Part shown: piece after piece, positions 13,159-23,500 of the stretch
Position numbering within the stretch: the first letter of the stretch is position 1
Layout: the number at the start of each line of letters is the position of its first letter
Source: Onchidella celtica
Taxonomy: Eukaryota > Mollusca > Gastropoda > Systellommatophora > Onchidiidae
DNA: 64,000 bases
Reading direction: 5' to 3'
Assembly: GCA_963931925.1 (NCBI GenBank)
Contig: OZ007570.1
Span: 54,050,880-54,114,879, forward strand
Position numbers and translations under genes: made by a program
Notes under the pieces: generated by a model
What the model was told of the DNA's origin: nothing
Seen by the model: only the letters and a program-made list of their open reading frames with translations
Database searches by the model: none

Positions 13159-13948
13159 GTAGCAAAGCCTCACGAAAAAAGTCATAAAGAAACGATACAA
13201 CAAAATGCTTTAGTTGTCTTCCCTTTTCCTTTGCATTTTATTGATCAATTGATATTCATCAGGCAAAAAAAGGAATGATGTCACAGGGTGGAAATTGAAC
13301 GAATAAAACAATTGAACAGATAAAAAAAAACAAAAAAATTGTAGAATGTTAAACCAATACCAGTACTTAGCTGCAAGTCCAGACTTGCATTTTCAGAGCA
13401 TAGCAAGTTCATCTGTATGAAGGCTCAAAGTCCAGTGTATGGTATTCAGCCACAAATCACTCTTCTTAATCTTAGTGCTGTGTGTACACCGAAACAAAAT
13501 CTCACATAATACTCCTAAACATGTTTGAAATGGTAATAAATTGTAATGGTTTGGTAGCAAAGCCTCACGAAAAAAGTCATAAAGAAACGATACAACAAAA
13601 TGCTTTAGTTGTCTTCCCTTTTCCTTTGCATTTTATTGATCAATTGATATTCATCAGGCAAAAAAAGGAATGATGTCACAGGGTGGAAATTGAACGAATA
13701 AAACAATTGAACAGATAAAAAAAAACAAAAAAATTGTAGAATGTTAAACCAATACCAGTACTTAGCTGCAAGTCCAGACTTGCATTTTCAGAGCATAGCA
13801 AGTTCATCTGTATGAAGGCTCAAAGTCCAGTGTATGGTATTCAGCCACAAATCACTCTTCTTAATCTTAGTGCTGTGTGTACACCGAAACAAAATCTCAC
13901 ATAATACTCCTAAACATGTTTGAAATGGTAATAAATTGTAATGGTTTG
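13159..13948. repeat. Perfect tandem duplication, 2 x 395 bp
   Basis: The block 13159-13553 is repeated directly at 13554-13948. By eye I find no mismatch, including in the A-runs. The unit contains no gene. Lack of divergence means a very recent duplication or an assembly artefact. Confidence 0.9.
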
Positions 13949-14297
13949 GTATTCAGTATTGAATACAGACCAAGCCACACTTTAAATTGTTTGTGCATGC
14001 CTACTCAAACAACTAGATTTCACATATCGATATCAATAATCATAGGCCTACATACATGTGCCTGTACTTCATGTGGCCTTATCGTAATTAATATTTGCTG
14101 GGAAATAAATATAGAAAATATTATGGTCCGACCATGTTTCCCATACCATCTGCAAGTGACGATAAGCAGTGCTGCAGTTGGTATCTCTTCCTGCCTCTCC
14201 CGCCCCCTCCCCCCACACACACACACTTTTCAGGCATTTTTTTGGTCTTACTAAAAGTTACTTCCTGGCTGGAAAGGCTGCACAATAAAATACATGT

Positions 14298-15369
14298 ATA
14301 ATAATAATAATACATTCCTCAAGGGTGGTGTCCCTGCTTGGAAGTCACCTGTCACCTGTCGGCTTCATCGTCATCGATGTTAGCTGCTACAGTGGATGTC
14401 ACGACAAAATCTCCTCCACCCAATCCTGTCCTTAGCTTTCTTAGTTAGTTCACTTATTTCCAGCTGGCTGACTTTCTTGATGTTATCGTGATATGTAATG
14501 GGTGGTCTTCCTTGTTTTCTCTTTGTTTCTGTCTTTCCTTGAAGGATTGATATCATAAGGGCCGTGCTTTTGTTTCGGGCCGCGTGGCCGATGTATGCAA
14601 GTCTTCTTTTATTTATTTCAGGTGTTATTCTTCTGGTGGTGCCAAGCTGTTCTAAGATGCTTGTATTTGTTCTCCTTTCTGTCCAACTTATTCTGAGTAG
14701 CCTTCTGTAAAGCCACATTTCAGCTGCCTCCAATCTTGTTATGTCTGCCTTTTTGAGTGTCCAGGCTTCGCAACCATATAGTAGGACTGGCCAGATCAAG
14801 CACTTAAGTATGTTCACTTTGAGGTCCGTTGGTGTGCCTCTATCCTTCCAAATGTTGTTGAGTTGAACCATTTTGTGTTTTGCCATTCCTATCCTTGTTT
14901 TTATGTCCTTTGAGCAGCTTCCATCTTGCGATTTATGTGATCCTAGGTATTTGAAATCAGTCACTTTTTCTAGTGCTGTTTTGTTTACTAGTATCTCCTG
15001 GTGTTCATGGTGCCCTGTTCCAGTATGCATGACTTTCGTTTTCTTAGCATTTAGGTGTAGGCCTGCTGTCTTGCCCGCTTCATCCACTCTGTGCAACACT
15101 CTTTTCATGCTGGTGATGTTATCTGACATAAGAGCTGTGTCATCAGCGTAGCGAAGGTTTGTGATGTTTCGGCCTCCGATCTTTATTCCCATATCTTCTA
15201 TGTCTGCGTTTCTCATGATCTGCTCAGTATAAATATTGAAAAGATGAGGTGAAAGTATGCAACCCTGTCTGACTCCTTTCTCGATGTTGAAATATGGACA
15301 GTTCTCATTGTTCCATCTAATCGTTGCCTTTTGTTCGTGGTATAGTGCAGCGATGAGGGTCACAAGGTG
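14298..15369 (-). mobile_element. 5'-truncated LINE insertion with TTGGAAGT target duplication
   Basis: The insertion runs 14346-15369, read on the minus strand. It is flanked by TTGGAAGT at 14338-14345 and 15370-15377. Its 3' end carries a short GGTGAC-type repeat. It contains most of a reverse transcriptase gene and is truncated at its 5' end. The bases just left (14298-14345) belong to an older repeat, which resumes at 15370 and is repeated at 16198-16330. This LINE therefore inserted into that older repeat. Confidence 0.8.
14380..15363 (-). pseudogene. LINE reverse transcriptase, C-terminal part
   Basis: This is an open frame of 327 codons. It has GVRQGCILSPHLFNIYTEQI (RT motif 4-type), then LRYADDTALM, the YADD catalytic box of non-LTR reverse transcriptases. 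The thumb region and C-terminal LLYGCEAWTLKKAD and RRLAYIGHAARN segments follow. The N-terminal endonuclease and RT fingers are missing through 5' truncation. The frame has no internal stop, so the insertion is fairly young. I do not assign a clade with confidence (RTE/CR1-like). Confidence 0.85.
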
Positions 15370-15466
15370 TTGGAAGTATCAATATAAATTATCAAATAAC
15401 AAATACATCCATTTGATCATCCCCAAACAAAACAAAACAAAAATCTCAATAATAATAATAATAATA
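15370..15466. repeat. Copy 1 (right part) of a dispersed repeat that flanks both LINEs
   Basis: About 75-95 bp here, from GGAAGTATCAATATAAATTA through a CAAAACAAAA-rich stretch, are nearly identical to 16241-16318. With 14298-14345 they reconstitute one repeat copy split by the LINE insertion. On the minus strand it resembles a LINE 3' end with a TTA tail. Confidence 0.7.
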
Positions 15467-16197
15467 GTTCGTCCATCAGGTATGATGATGACCTTAACAA
15501 CACCAGAGGAATAAAGAACAGAAATTGTTGAGAATTTCAACACATGGACAATAAAGAGAACTAAAGGACACAGAGGACAGAATGGAAAGACTGTTCTTTC
15601 ATGACTTATGGCTTCTCATGTGACTGATAAGTCCTATTTTTGCCCTGCAGACCCTTCCGCATAAATGACAAGAGTGCTCCGTTGGTTCAGTACCACTGGG
15701 CCTTTTCTTGCGCCGTTCTCTTTTTTTGATAGCCTGCTGGACTCTGTCAGCTTCCCATGCTTTGCTGCCTCTGGTAAGGGCCGCCCTCCAATTTGCACGA
15801 TCAAGCGAGAGCTTTTCCCACTCACTCACATCAATGGCAAAGGCCTTCAGTGATTGCTTGAGAGTGTCTTTGTAACGTCTCTTTGGGGCCCCAACATTCC
15901 TCGTTCCATTGGAGAGCTCAGAGAAGAAGATTTGCTTAGGGAGTCTGGAGTCGGGCATTCTGACAACATGTCCTGCCCAACGTAGCTGAATTTTTTTCAG
16001 GTGGCAGAAGATGCTCAATTCCTTGGCACGATTGAGGTCCTCAGTGTCTGGAATTTTATCCTGCCATTTGATCCTTAGGATCTTTCTAAGGCAGGCCAGA
16101 TGAAAGTGATTTAGCTTTCTGGCATGCAATTGGTACACTGTCCAGGTTTCAGCCCCATAGAGTAGGGTGGGAAGGACCACAGCATTGTACACTTTCA
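15450..16197 (-). mobile_element. Second 5'-truncated LINE fragment with (TTA)n tail
   Basis: Read on the minus strand, the fragment ends in a TTA repeat (AAT repeats at about 15450-15465 on plus). It begins near 16197, where another AAT repeat marks the junction with the older flanking repeat. It carries the C-terminus of a LINE protein. Confidence 0.7.
15599..16197 (-). pseudogene. LINE ORF2 C-terminus with C2H2 finger
   Basis: The frame contains VLPTLLYGAETWTVYQLHAR and QLRWAGHVVRMPDSRLPKQ, typical of the region after the reverse transcriptase in non-LTR elements. It ends in a finger, CHLCGRVCRAKIGLISHMRS followed by HKS (C-x2-C-x12-H-x3-H). The reverse transcriptase core is absent through 5' truncation. 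The open frame that continues past 16197 is outside the element and not coding. Confidence 0.8.
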
Positions 16198-16330
16198 ATA
16201 ATAATAATAATACATTCCTCAAGGGTGGTGTCCCTGGTTGGAAGTACCAATATAAATTATCAAATAACAAATACATCCATTTGATCATCCCCAAACAAAA
16301 CAAAACAAAAATCTCAATACACTGTATATA
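16198..16330. repeat. Copy 2 of the same dispersed repeat, uninterrupted
   Basis: This begins with AAT repeats, then TACATTCCTCAAGGGTGGTG, and runs through the same sequence found split at 14298-14345 plus 15370-15450. It shows the pre-insertion state for the 14346-15369 LINE. Confidence 0.75.
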
Positions 16331-17488
16331 ATACAATATATATATATATATACATGTACTGCCCTTATGTGTGTCACAATTTTCAATCTGCCCGTCCACT
16401 CCAGTAGGGCGCTGCATATATCTCCTTCCCCCAATTGTTTCTCATGTCCAAATTAAAATTAATGTATGATGCCATATGCTCCAACAAGTCCCTAATTATG
16501 TATCTCTCGAAAATACATGTATAATTCTCCGACTTGATAATTCTACGAAGCCAGTCAAACTTTTTACTTGTCAAGTGATTCCATTTCCGGTGTCAGTAAA
16601 AATTCTACCGTCAACATTACATTGTCCACCTGAAATCCTGCTGGCGTCTCGTAGGTGAATTTTTTTTTTTTTCAATTCCCAATAGCGAAAACATTTGGTA
16701 TTGCGTCTCTTTTAGGAAAAACTCTGACTGATCTAAACTCTATGTTGATTTTGTCTCCTCACCCCGACTTGATCTAGAATCTAGATCTAATCTAGATATC
16801 TAGATTAGATATTTAGATTTTATTCCATTCTGTAAGTAGGCTAATTGATCAGAAAATAGAGTCCTCTCTGGTTACGATACATGTATTTATTTGGGAAACC
16901 AAGGCTAGACTAGACTCTAGATCTGATCTTCTCAAGTCTAGTGTGTCCTAATCAGAATGGTCAAAGATGTTCTGGTAAAATTGGCAGAAAATATTAATTT
17001 CATAACACTTATATTACATAATACATTTGATACAAAAATCAAAACCAATGCGGTAACAAGATGTGTAAATGGATTAAGAATTCTATAGACTGTTAATGTT
17101 ATATTTGACAGGTAGAGCGAACGAAGATTTGGTTCTGTGCTATTTGGTTCCCAGGGGCAGCCTGCTGAACTTGCCTAGATATATCATCTGTCAGGGCCTG
17201 GTACTTAGTACTAGATCTAGTAAGTAGGCTCGCAGGTAACTTTCAAACACTTGAGAAAATTGACAGTAGTAGAAGACCGTTGACAGAACTTATACTATGA
17301 AAACCACACCCAATTTGTTAATCCTTTATATTAATTATTATTGATAATTTGTAGCTCTTTTCATCAAGCAAATGTCATTTTTAATTTGCCAAATGTTACA
17401 CAAAATAGTGTAGACTAATTTAGAATAAGGTCAGGTATTAAGATTAGGCAATATTACTATAATACTAGGCTATATAATGGTATAATCG
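16331..17488. other. Intergenic AT-rich sequence
   Basis: No gene is seen. It contains a short TA microsatellite near 16335-16352 and an AGATCT/CTAG-rich cluster at about 16770-16930. Confidence 0.5.
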
Positions 17489-17491
17489 GTC

Positions 17492-19905
17492 TAGGGGCAG
17501 TTCCAGAAAAAATTATCATTTGAAAAAAATTTTTTTTTTCTTGTAATGGGGTTTCTGATAATTTATTATGGTACCATAATTAATGGACCATAAGGAGCAA
17601 GAGAGTTTAATTTTCATAGCGGCTTCCCCTGACTGGCAGCCGTTTTGTTTTGGAGATAAACAATGCATGTACTCTGAAATGTACCAAGTCACTGTTTTTC
17701 GAGGTCTGGTTTTTGACAGAAAAAGCAAGTTGTTTCAAGACAAAAAGCATTAGTTTGGCAGATCTAAAGGTCAACTAACAGGTAAGCAAAATATTTTGAA
17801 CATATTATTTATATTTACATCACACCAGGAAAAAAAGGATACTCCAAAATTGTGCCACGTCAGTTACATTTTGGTAGGATAAGTTGTTCTTATTTGCTAG
17901 CCTGTACGTACAGGTGGGTCATATTTATGCATCCTTTGCTTTTTAACCTCATAGATGTCTGTATGAAAAATAATTGGAATCTGTTGGTTACTTTTGGAGA
18001 AAACTCTGTAACTGACGTGGCATAAATTTTGTAACTGACGTGGCAGATTTACATCTGTCTTAAAATACGCAGCTGACAACTGCTGTATGTGTGTCAAAAT
18101 TGTGTAAATCTACTTTTTAAATGCTTCAAGTCATTTAACAAAATATACAATTACAAAGGATTAGTTGAAACACAACTGTGTGCTATTTTTTTCTTTTTAC
18201 ATTTCATTGATTTAAAATTTTTGTTTTTCCATACCTCAACCCAAAATTTTTGAAAACATAACTAAAAAAAAATAAAATAAAGCTTCAATTTATATTTATT
18301 TACTTTTATTTTATATAACGAGATGTCATAAGTTCAAAATTATTGTTATTTTTTCCCTAGATACCTAAGGAGAGTCACCACAATGCCTGCCAAATCAGCT
18401 GCAGAGCGGATGCAGCAATACCGACAACGCATGTCAGAGGAGGCAAAGAATGAAATGAAGAAAAGAAACAGTGAGCAGCAAAAGAAGAGCAGATTGAAGT
18501 GGGATGGAAAGAGAAGGAAAAAGGAAAGCACTGCCAGTAGTCTACGTAAAGAAAAACTCAGATTAAAGATGAAGTGATGTGCCAACAGCAATAATGTGGA
18601 GTACACAAGTAGAATACTGGAGGGGCAGCCCATTAGAATCATAACAGAGTCATCAGATATTGTCTTTGGACAGGCTGATTCAACCAGACCAACTCTCTAC
18701 ATGGGGTATATCGCTAACATACAGCATTACATCTCCATCGAACCAGAGCATGATGATTCACCAGAACCTTGTGTCACTTACATCGGCGTAGAGAAAGAGA
18801 AATACAATGCAGTGGACTATGTTGGGTGACGCCAAACGTTTTTCGTTTTACTCCATGAAATTTCTGCACCAAATGAGCAAGAGTGGAATTTTACATTTTT
18901 ACTGGCCCAAGAAAGATGATTGTGATGATGTTTTCTTTGACACAATTTTTTATGTGCCCATTGAGTTGCAAGGGTGTGGTGAGTTCACCATCAAGGAAAC
19001 TGACTAGCCTAAACCAATGAGTGTATTATTGCAGCATTTTTATCCTTCGTATTTAAATTTGAAGATAAATATTTAACTTGTACTTTACTTTGCAAGAATA
19101 TGTTTTTATAGTTGCAGTGCCACGTCAGTTACGCTTCAATGCCACGTCAGTTATGCTTTAATTTTCCTTTATTTTATGCAGAAATGGTTTGGTTTCATTT
19201 AAACAATTTTTTTTCCATTTTATAGATTTTGTATGTGTTTCACAAGTTGATACAAGTGGAATTAATTCGATTTTGAAGAAATGCTGTTTATCTGCAATTT
19301 AATTAATGCTCATCCGATCACTTTTACTTTGCTGTTGGTATAATTCCCTTCAAATGATACAAATGAGATAAAACTATCCCTGTGGGATGTATTTACATTG
19401 CATTTGAGTTGTTACAACTTTTGAGGTAAAATTAATGTGCTATAAAATAAAATATGCTGCACTTTAAAATTTCTTATGTTTCTTTGTAAATGCCACATCA
19501 GTTACGATGACTTGCCACGTCAGTTACGTTAAAAAATTTACATTATGCAAACTGTGTTTGCACAAGAAAGTTGCTCTCTTTATTTTTTGCAAGGTTGTTA
19601 TCTTACATTTTATACATTTCAAACTCAGGCTGGTTGCTTTTTTAGTTTCACAGGTTTTTCGCCAAATGTTAATAGACTTGAAAGAAGGTGATAATTTTTG
19701 CCACATCAGTTACGTTTTTTTCATGTTCTATTAAAAATTCCTGAACCCATATTCATGTTTTTATTCAATCTCTGTATTTTGAGTGTGTTGTTTTGGAAAG
19801 AACCAGCCCAGTTTCATATTGAAACATCTGTTATATTTTCTGTGACCTTTTATTTTCCTGAAAAGCTTTGTGAATGCCATGTCAGTTACGCTGGAACTGC
19901 CCCTA
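17492..19905 (+). mobile_element. DNA transposon with CTAGGGGCAGTTCCAG ends and subterminal motif arrays
   Basis: Inverted ends GTCTAGGGGCAGTTCCAG match perfectly at 17489-17506 and, inverted, at 19891-19908. If TA (17492-17493 and 19904-19905) is the target duplication, the element is 17494-19903 (2.4 kb) with 13-bp TIRs starting GGGGCAG. Nine copies of GCCACGTCAGTTAC or one-base variants lie inside. Left: 17854 (+), 18008 (-), 18031 (-). Right, all +: 19119, 19141, 19492, 19514, 19700, 19876. A broken gene sits in the middle. Subterminal motif arrays are typical transposase binding sites. The superfamily is not clear to me. Confidence 0.8.
18383..19007 (+). pseudogene. Broken transposon-borne gene, unknown family
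   Basis: A 64-codon Lys/Arg-rich segment starts MPAKSAAERMQQYRQRMSEE and ends at TGA 18575-18577. The same frame then continues to 18829 with DIVFGQADSTRPTLYMGYIA. A frameshift near 18810-18830 leads into a third segment with FLHQMSKSGILHFYWPKKDD, closed at 19007. The three pieces look like the basic N-terminus and the C-terminal end of one protein with its middle lost. I do not recognise a catalytic DDE core. The Ala-Glu-Arg-x-x-x-Tyr-Arg start and Tyr-Trp-Pro end resemble uncharacterised animal proteins, but I can give no function. It is probably a decayed accessory protein or transposase of the surrounding element. Confidence 0.55.
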
Positions 19906-19908
19906 GAC

Positions 19909-20486
19909 ACAATTGGTCAACATGACAGTGAACATAGCTAATGTAGACTTTTTTTGTCTGTGTAGGGAGTTTGAAGTTTGAAGGGGAAGACTTCCGAGTG
20001 CTTTTCATGCTAGTGTTGCCAGATTGTAACTTTTAAGTTAAGATACTTTTAAAGCAGTTTATCGCTGAGCCACGCATTCACTATAATTATAATAACATCT
20101 CTATAGAGGACTAAATCGGTCAACCCTCCAAGCACGGGTGCTCCTGAAGTCACATCCTTGTGGCAATCATATATTATATCCCTGCAGTTTGGAATGCTTC
20201 AATATTGTAAGAAAATCTTGCTTGAGACGCATTCCTTCTGAAGTCAGTCTGTTTAAAGAATTGATAATTTGTTAATTTCTTTTCAAGGATCTGTCCATTC
20301 TCAGTAACTGTTTTTTATTTTGTGTACCCATGTGTTTTATATTAATTTTTAACATAATAAATGCAAGACACTGTGTTTCCATCTTGTTGAATTTTTTTAT
20401 GTGCTGTTTACTGACACTAATGTTTCTTTAAAATTAAAGTGAATCAGGTTTTGACTGTTATATTTATCTCTGCTTAACTGCTTCAG
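19909..20486. other. Spacer upstream of the RWD-RING gene
   Basis: AT-rich sequence with no recognised exon. A non-coding first exon and the promoter of the RWD-RING gene are expected here or further left, because the first coding exon appears to be preceded by an acceptor (CTTCAG ending at 20486). Confidence 0.45.
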
Positions 20487-20508
20487 CTACCACACCAGTA
20501 TCACAGTG

Positions 20509-23500
20509 ATGAGTGGGGATGCAGGTGAACTGAGTGCAATACTAAAAGAAGAGTTAGAACAAGTTAAACAGATTGTACCCACAATTGAAGATGTCAAGTT
20601 AATAGCTGCTGTTCCAGCTCTTGTAAGGGCTGAAATCAAGTGAGCAAAAATTATTCATACTTAGAAATAAATATTTAAAAATGATCAGTCTCATATAATG
20701 CATATCATATAATATGAATTCATCTGTGAACATTTTATTTTACAATATTCAGGGATTATCTTAGTGATAAACAGCCACACTATTTATTTTTAAAAGCCAA
20801 TGTCAAAAATGAGAATTAAACATGTACATGTATAATTTATGAAGTGGGTCAAGCAACTAATATTATATTGTAATAAATCTTGACACCAAAAATAACATTG
20901 AAATATTCATTAATAATTGTTGCATACTTTCATTGTCAGATTATCTTCTTTTTCTTTTTCTTGTTACTTAAGATCAGGAAATACCTATTCCGTAGAGTAG
21001 GTCAGTTATGATCAGCTAAATGGTATTTTGTATTATTTAATGGTGAACAAATGAGTGAAAATTGAAACAAAAAGTTTTTTGAAAAAAAAAGCAAATACTG
21101 TTTACCTAACAGGCACCCAGGAATAATTTTGCTGCATTAGCACTATTACTGGTTGATATTTTGTTGCTTACCACCATTTTATCATCCCATTGTCAGTCAG
21201 GATTGTAATGACTACTGGTTATTTTTCAGGAAAAGTGAGCACAAACAAGTGGCTGTGACTTGTATGTTTCAGCCATCATATCCTGATGTTCCAGTTGTAA
21301 CAGAAATCAGGTCAAAAACTTTGGCAGATAAATTCCTGGATGGTTTATCCAAAATTTGTGATGTTGAGGCAAGGAAACTGCAAGGAAAACCACAGGTATT
21401 GAACTGACGAAATTGCTGAAAACTTCATAACTGTTGTTGGATTGCATGGTAATTTAAAACTGATGCTGTTCATATATATGTCTTGGCTTCGACAGTATCA
21501 GTGCTAGGTGTTGCAGGTTCTTAAAATGTAAATCTATAACTTGAAGATATTTTTGTAAGCTTTGACTGGCTCAGTGTGCTTCCAGTATATTTTGCTTTAT
21601 TTTCGTGCCGTTTAAATTTTGATAGTTTAGTTTTCACAGTATGGTTAGCATTAGTATTTCTTTGCCATTTAGAAATCTGTTAATCATTTTATTTCCAGGT
21701 TATACATATCATCCAGTTTGTGAAGACTTTTATTGAAGACAATCCCCTCTGTGTGTGTTCAGAAGAAATCTCAGCAGTCAAACGTCTGATGATAGGGGAA
21801 GCAGATGAAGTCAAACTCAAACAGAAAACTTCACAAGTTGTATTAAAAATTAATCAAGAACAGTATTTTATTCATTTGAGAATCTCAGTCCCTGACACCT
21901 ACCCACTCAGTCAAGTTGTGTAAGTAAATGCATCTTATTTCAAATCAAGCAAAAGCCATATAACTATGTAAGTGGCTGGATGTTGAAGTGAGAGGCTACA
22001 AGAAATCTTCATTACTAAAAACGTTTCAGTGTTAGGTTGATGGTTACCAGAGTAATTTAGCCAGTCAATTTCACCTGAATATGAAGGAAACAGACAAAGC
22101 TCTGATACAGTTTGGGATTTACAGCACAGCAGCTTGGTAATGGCTGTATTGTAGTTTTCAGTCTTTCACAGGAAGATAGCTGTGTACAACATTCAAACAC
22201 CCGACTTCAGATTTCTTCCTTCATATTCAGTTCAAAATGCTTCTTGAACCACCCGTATCATTGCATAAAGGCTTAATGAGAGAATAAGCAGCAGTTCAGA
22301 CTTGTACCTTTATTGACATCAACCTACTATTCTTCCATTTTTGCTTCAGATTGAAGGAGCACGGGTTCACTGTACCAAGTATGTCAGATTACCAATCCAA
22401 TGATGGCATGTGGACTTTTTTTATAAACCTGTGTTTTCACAGAATGTCTTTTCATTGTTAATTCAAATATTTTGGTTTCACCAAAATGATGTGACTGTTG
22501 CAGGATGTGTGTGTCCATGAGGTTAATTATGAAATAATGGGTTGATTGTATGCTTTTGTTTCTGCAGACCAGAAATAACACAGCACAATTTCCCAGAGTT
22601 TTTACGCATCAATTTCCAAGCACAAGCTGTTGAGATTGCAAGGCAATGTGTGCAGCCACCTCTTAAGAAAAAACCTAAGTAGGTAGTTCTGAGGAGAGTC
22701 TAAACATTTAGAAGTACAGTTGTGTAAGTCCCTAAAAAAATTTAATTATTTTCTTTCAAGTGACAACAGTGGAGCTTTTAAAGTTGACTAAAGGGCCATT
22801 TAGTGAGTTACACTGACCAAATTGTCAATATTTACCTTCCTCTTCATTTATTTCCTGCCTGCCCTGAGGTATTTCTCAAATGCCATTATGTAACTTCATA
22901 TTACAAAGCTGATGTGTATTTATTATGTGGCACTATTGTATGAAATAAATTGTTTTTCTTTGGCAGAGATCCTCCATTTGCACCTAAGCCGTCATTACTA
23001 CCTGTGGGTGAATATGTGATTGAGCATGTGAAGAAATATCCTCTGGAAACATGTCCATTGTGCCACGAACGTGTTTTACCTGTTGATCCAACTGTAAGTT
23101 CAACCAGGATTTATGTTTAATGTAAAAGTTTTTTAGCTTGCACATGCTTCCACAGGCTTCATGCATTTAGCAAGAGGCAGTGGAGATGCAGTTTCTGCTG
23201 GCCATTATATTAGGACAGTTTTATTCAGTGCTGGGAAAGCGTGTGGTTTACTGTTAAGTTGGACTGTGCAAACTAGTTTTGTCCCAGTGGCCATAGATGA
23301 ATGTAAAGAGTTGCCAGTGTTCAGATTGTGAAGTGGGAATATATAGAAATTGTTCTTTTGCGTATGGCAGAAGCCTAGTGATGATTTCTAAGCATCAGAA
23401 GACCCATTTTATTTAATGAATGCTGCAGTATTTTGTGTTCCAGAGCATTAATAGATATAATATATAAAATGTTTAAATCAGCATGTGTGCCCTTAAAACA

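Noticed and set aside
22350..22378. Possible 29-nt micro-exon between exons 3 and 4 of the RWD-RING gene
   Set aside because: It has AG and GT at its edges, but including it shifts the frame and gives a stop within exon 4. Direct joining of 21919 to 22568 keeps the frame and the RWD-like sequence.
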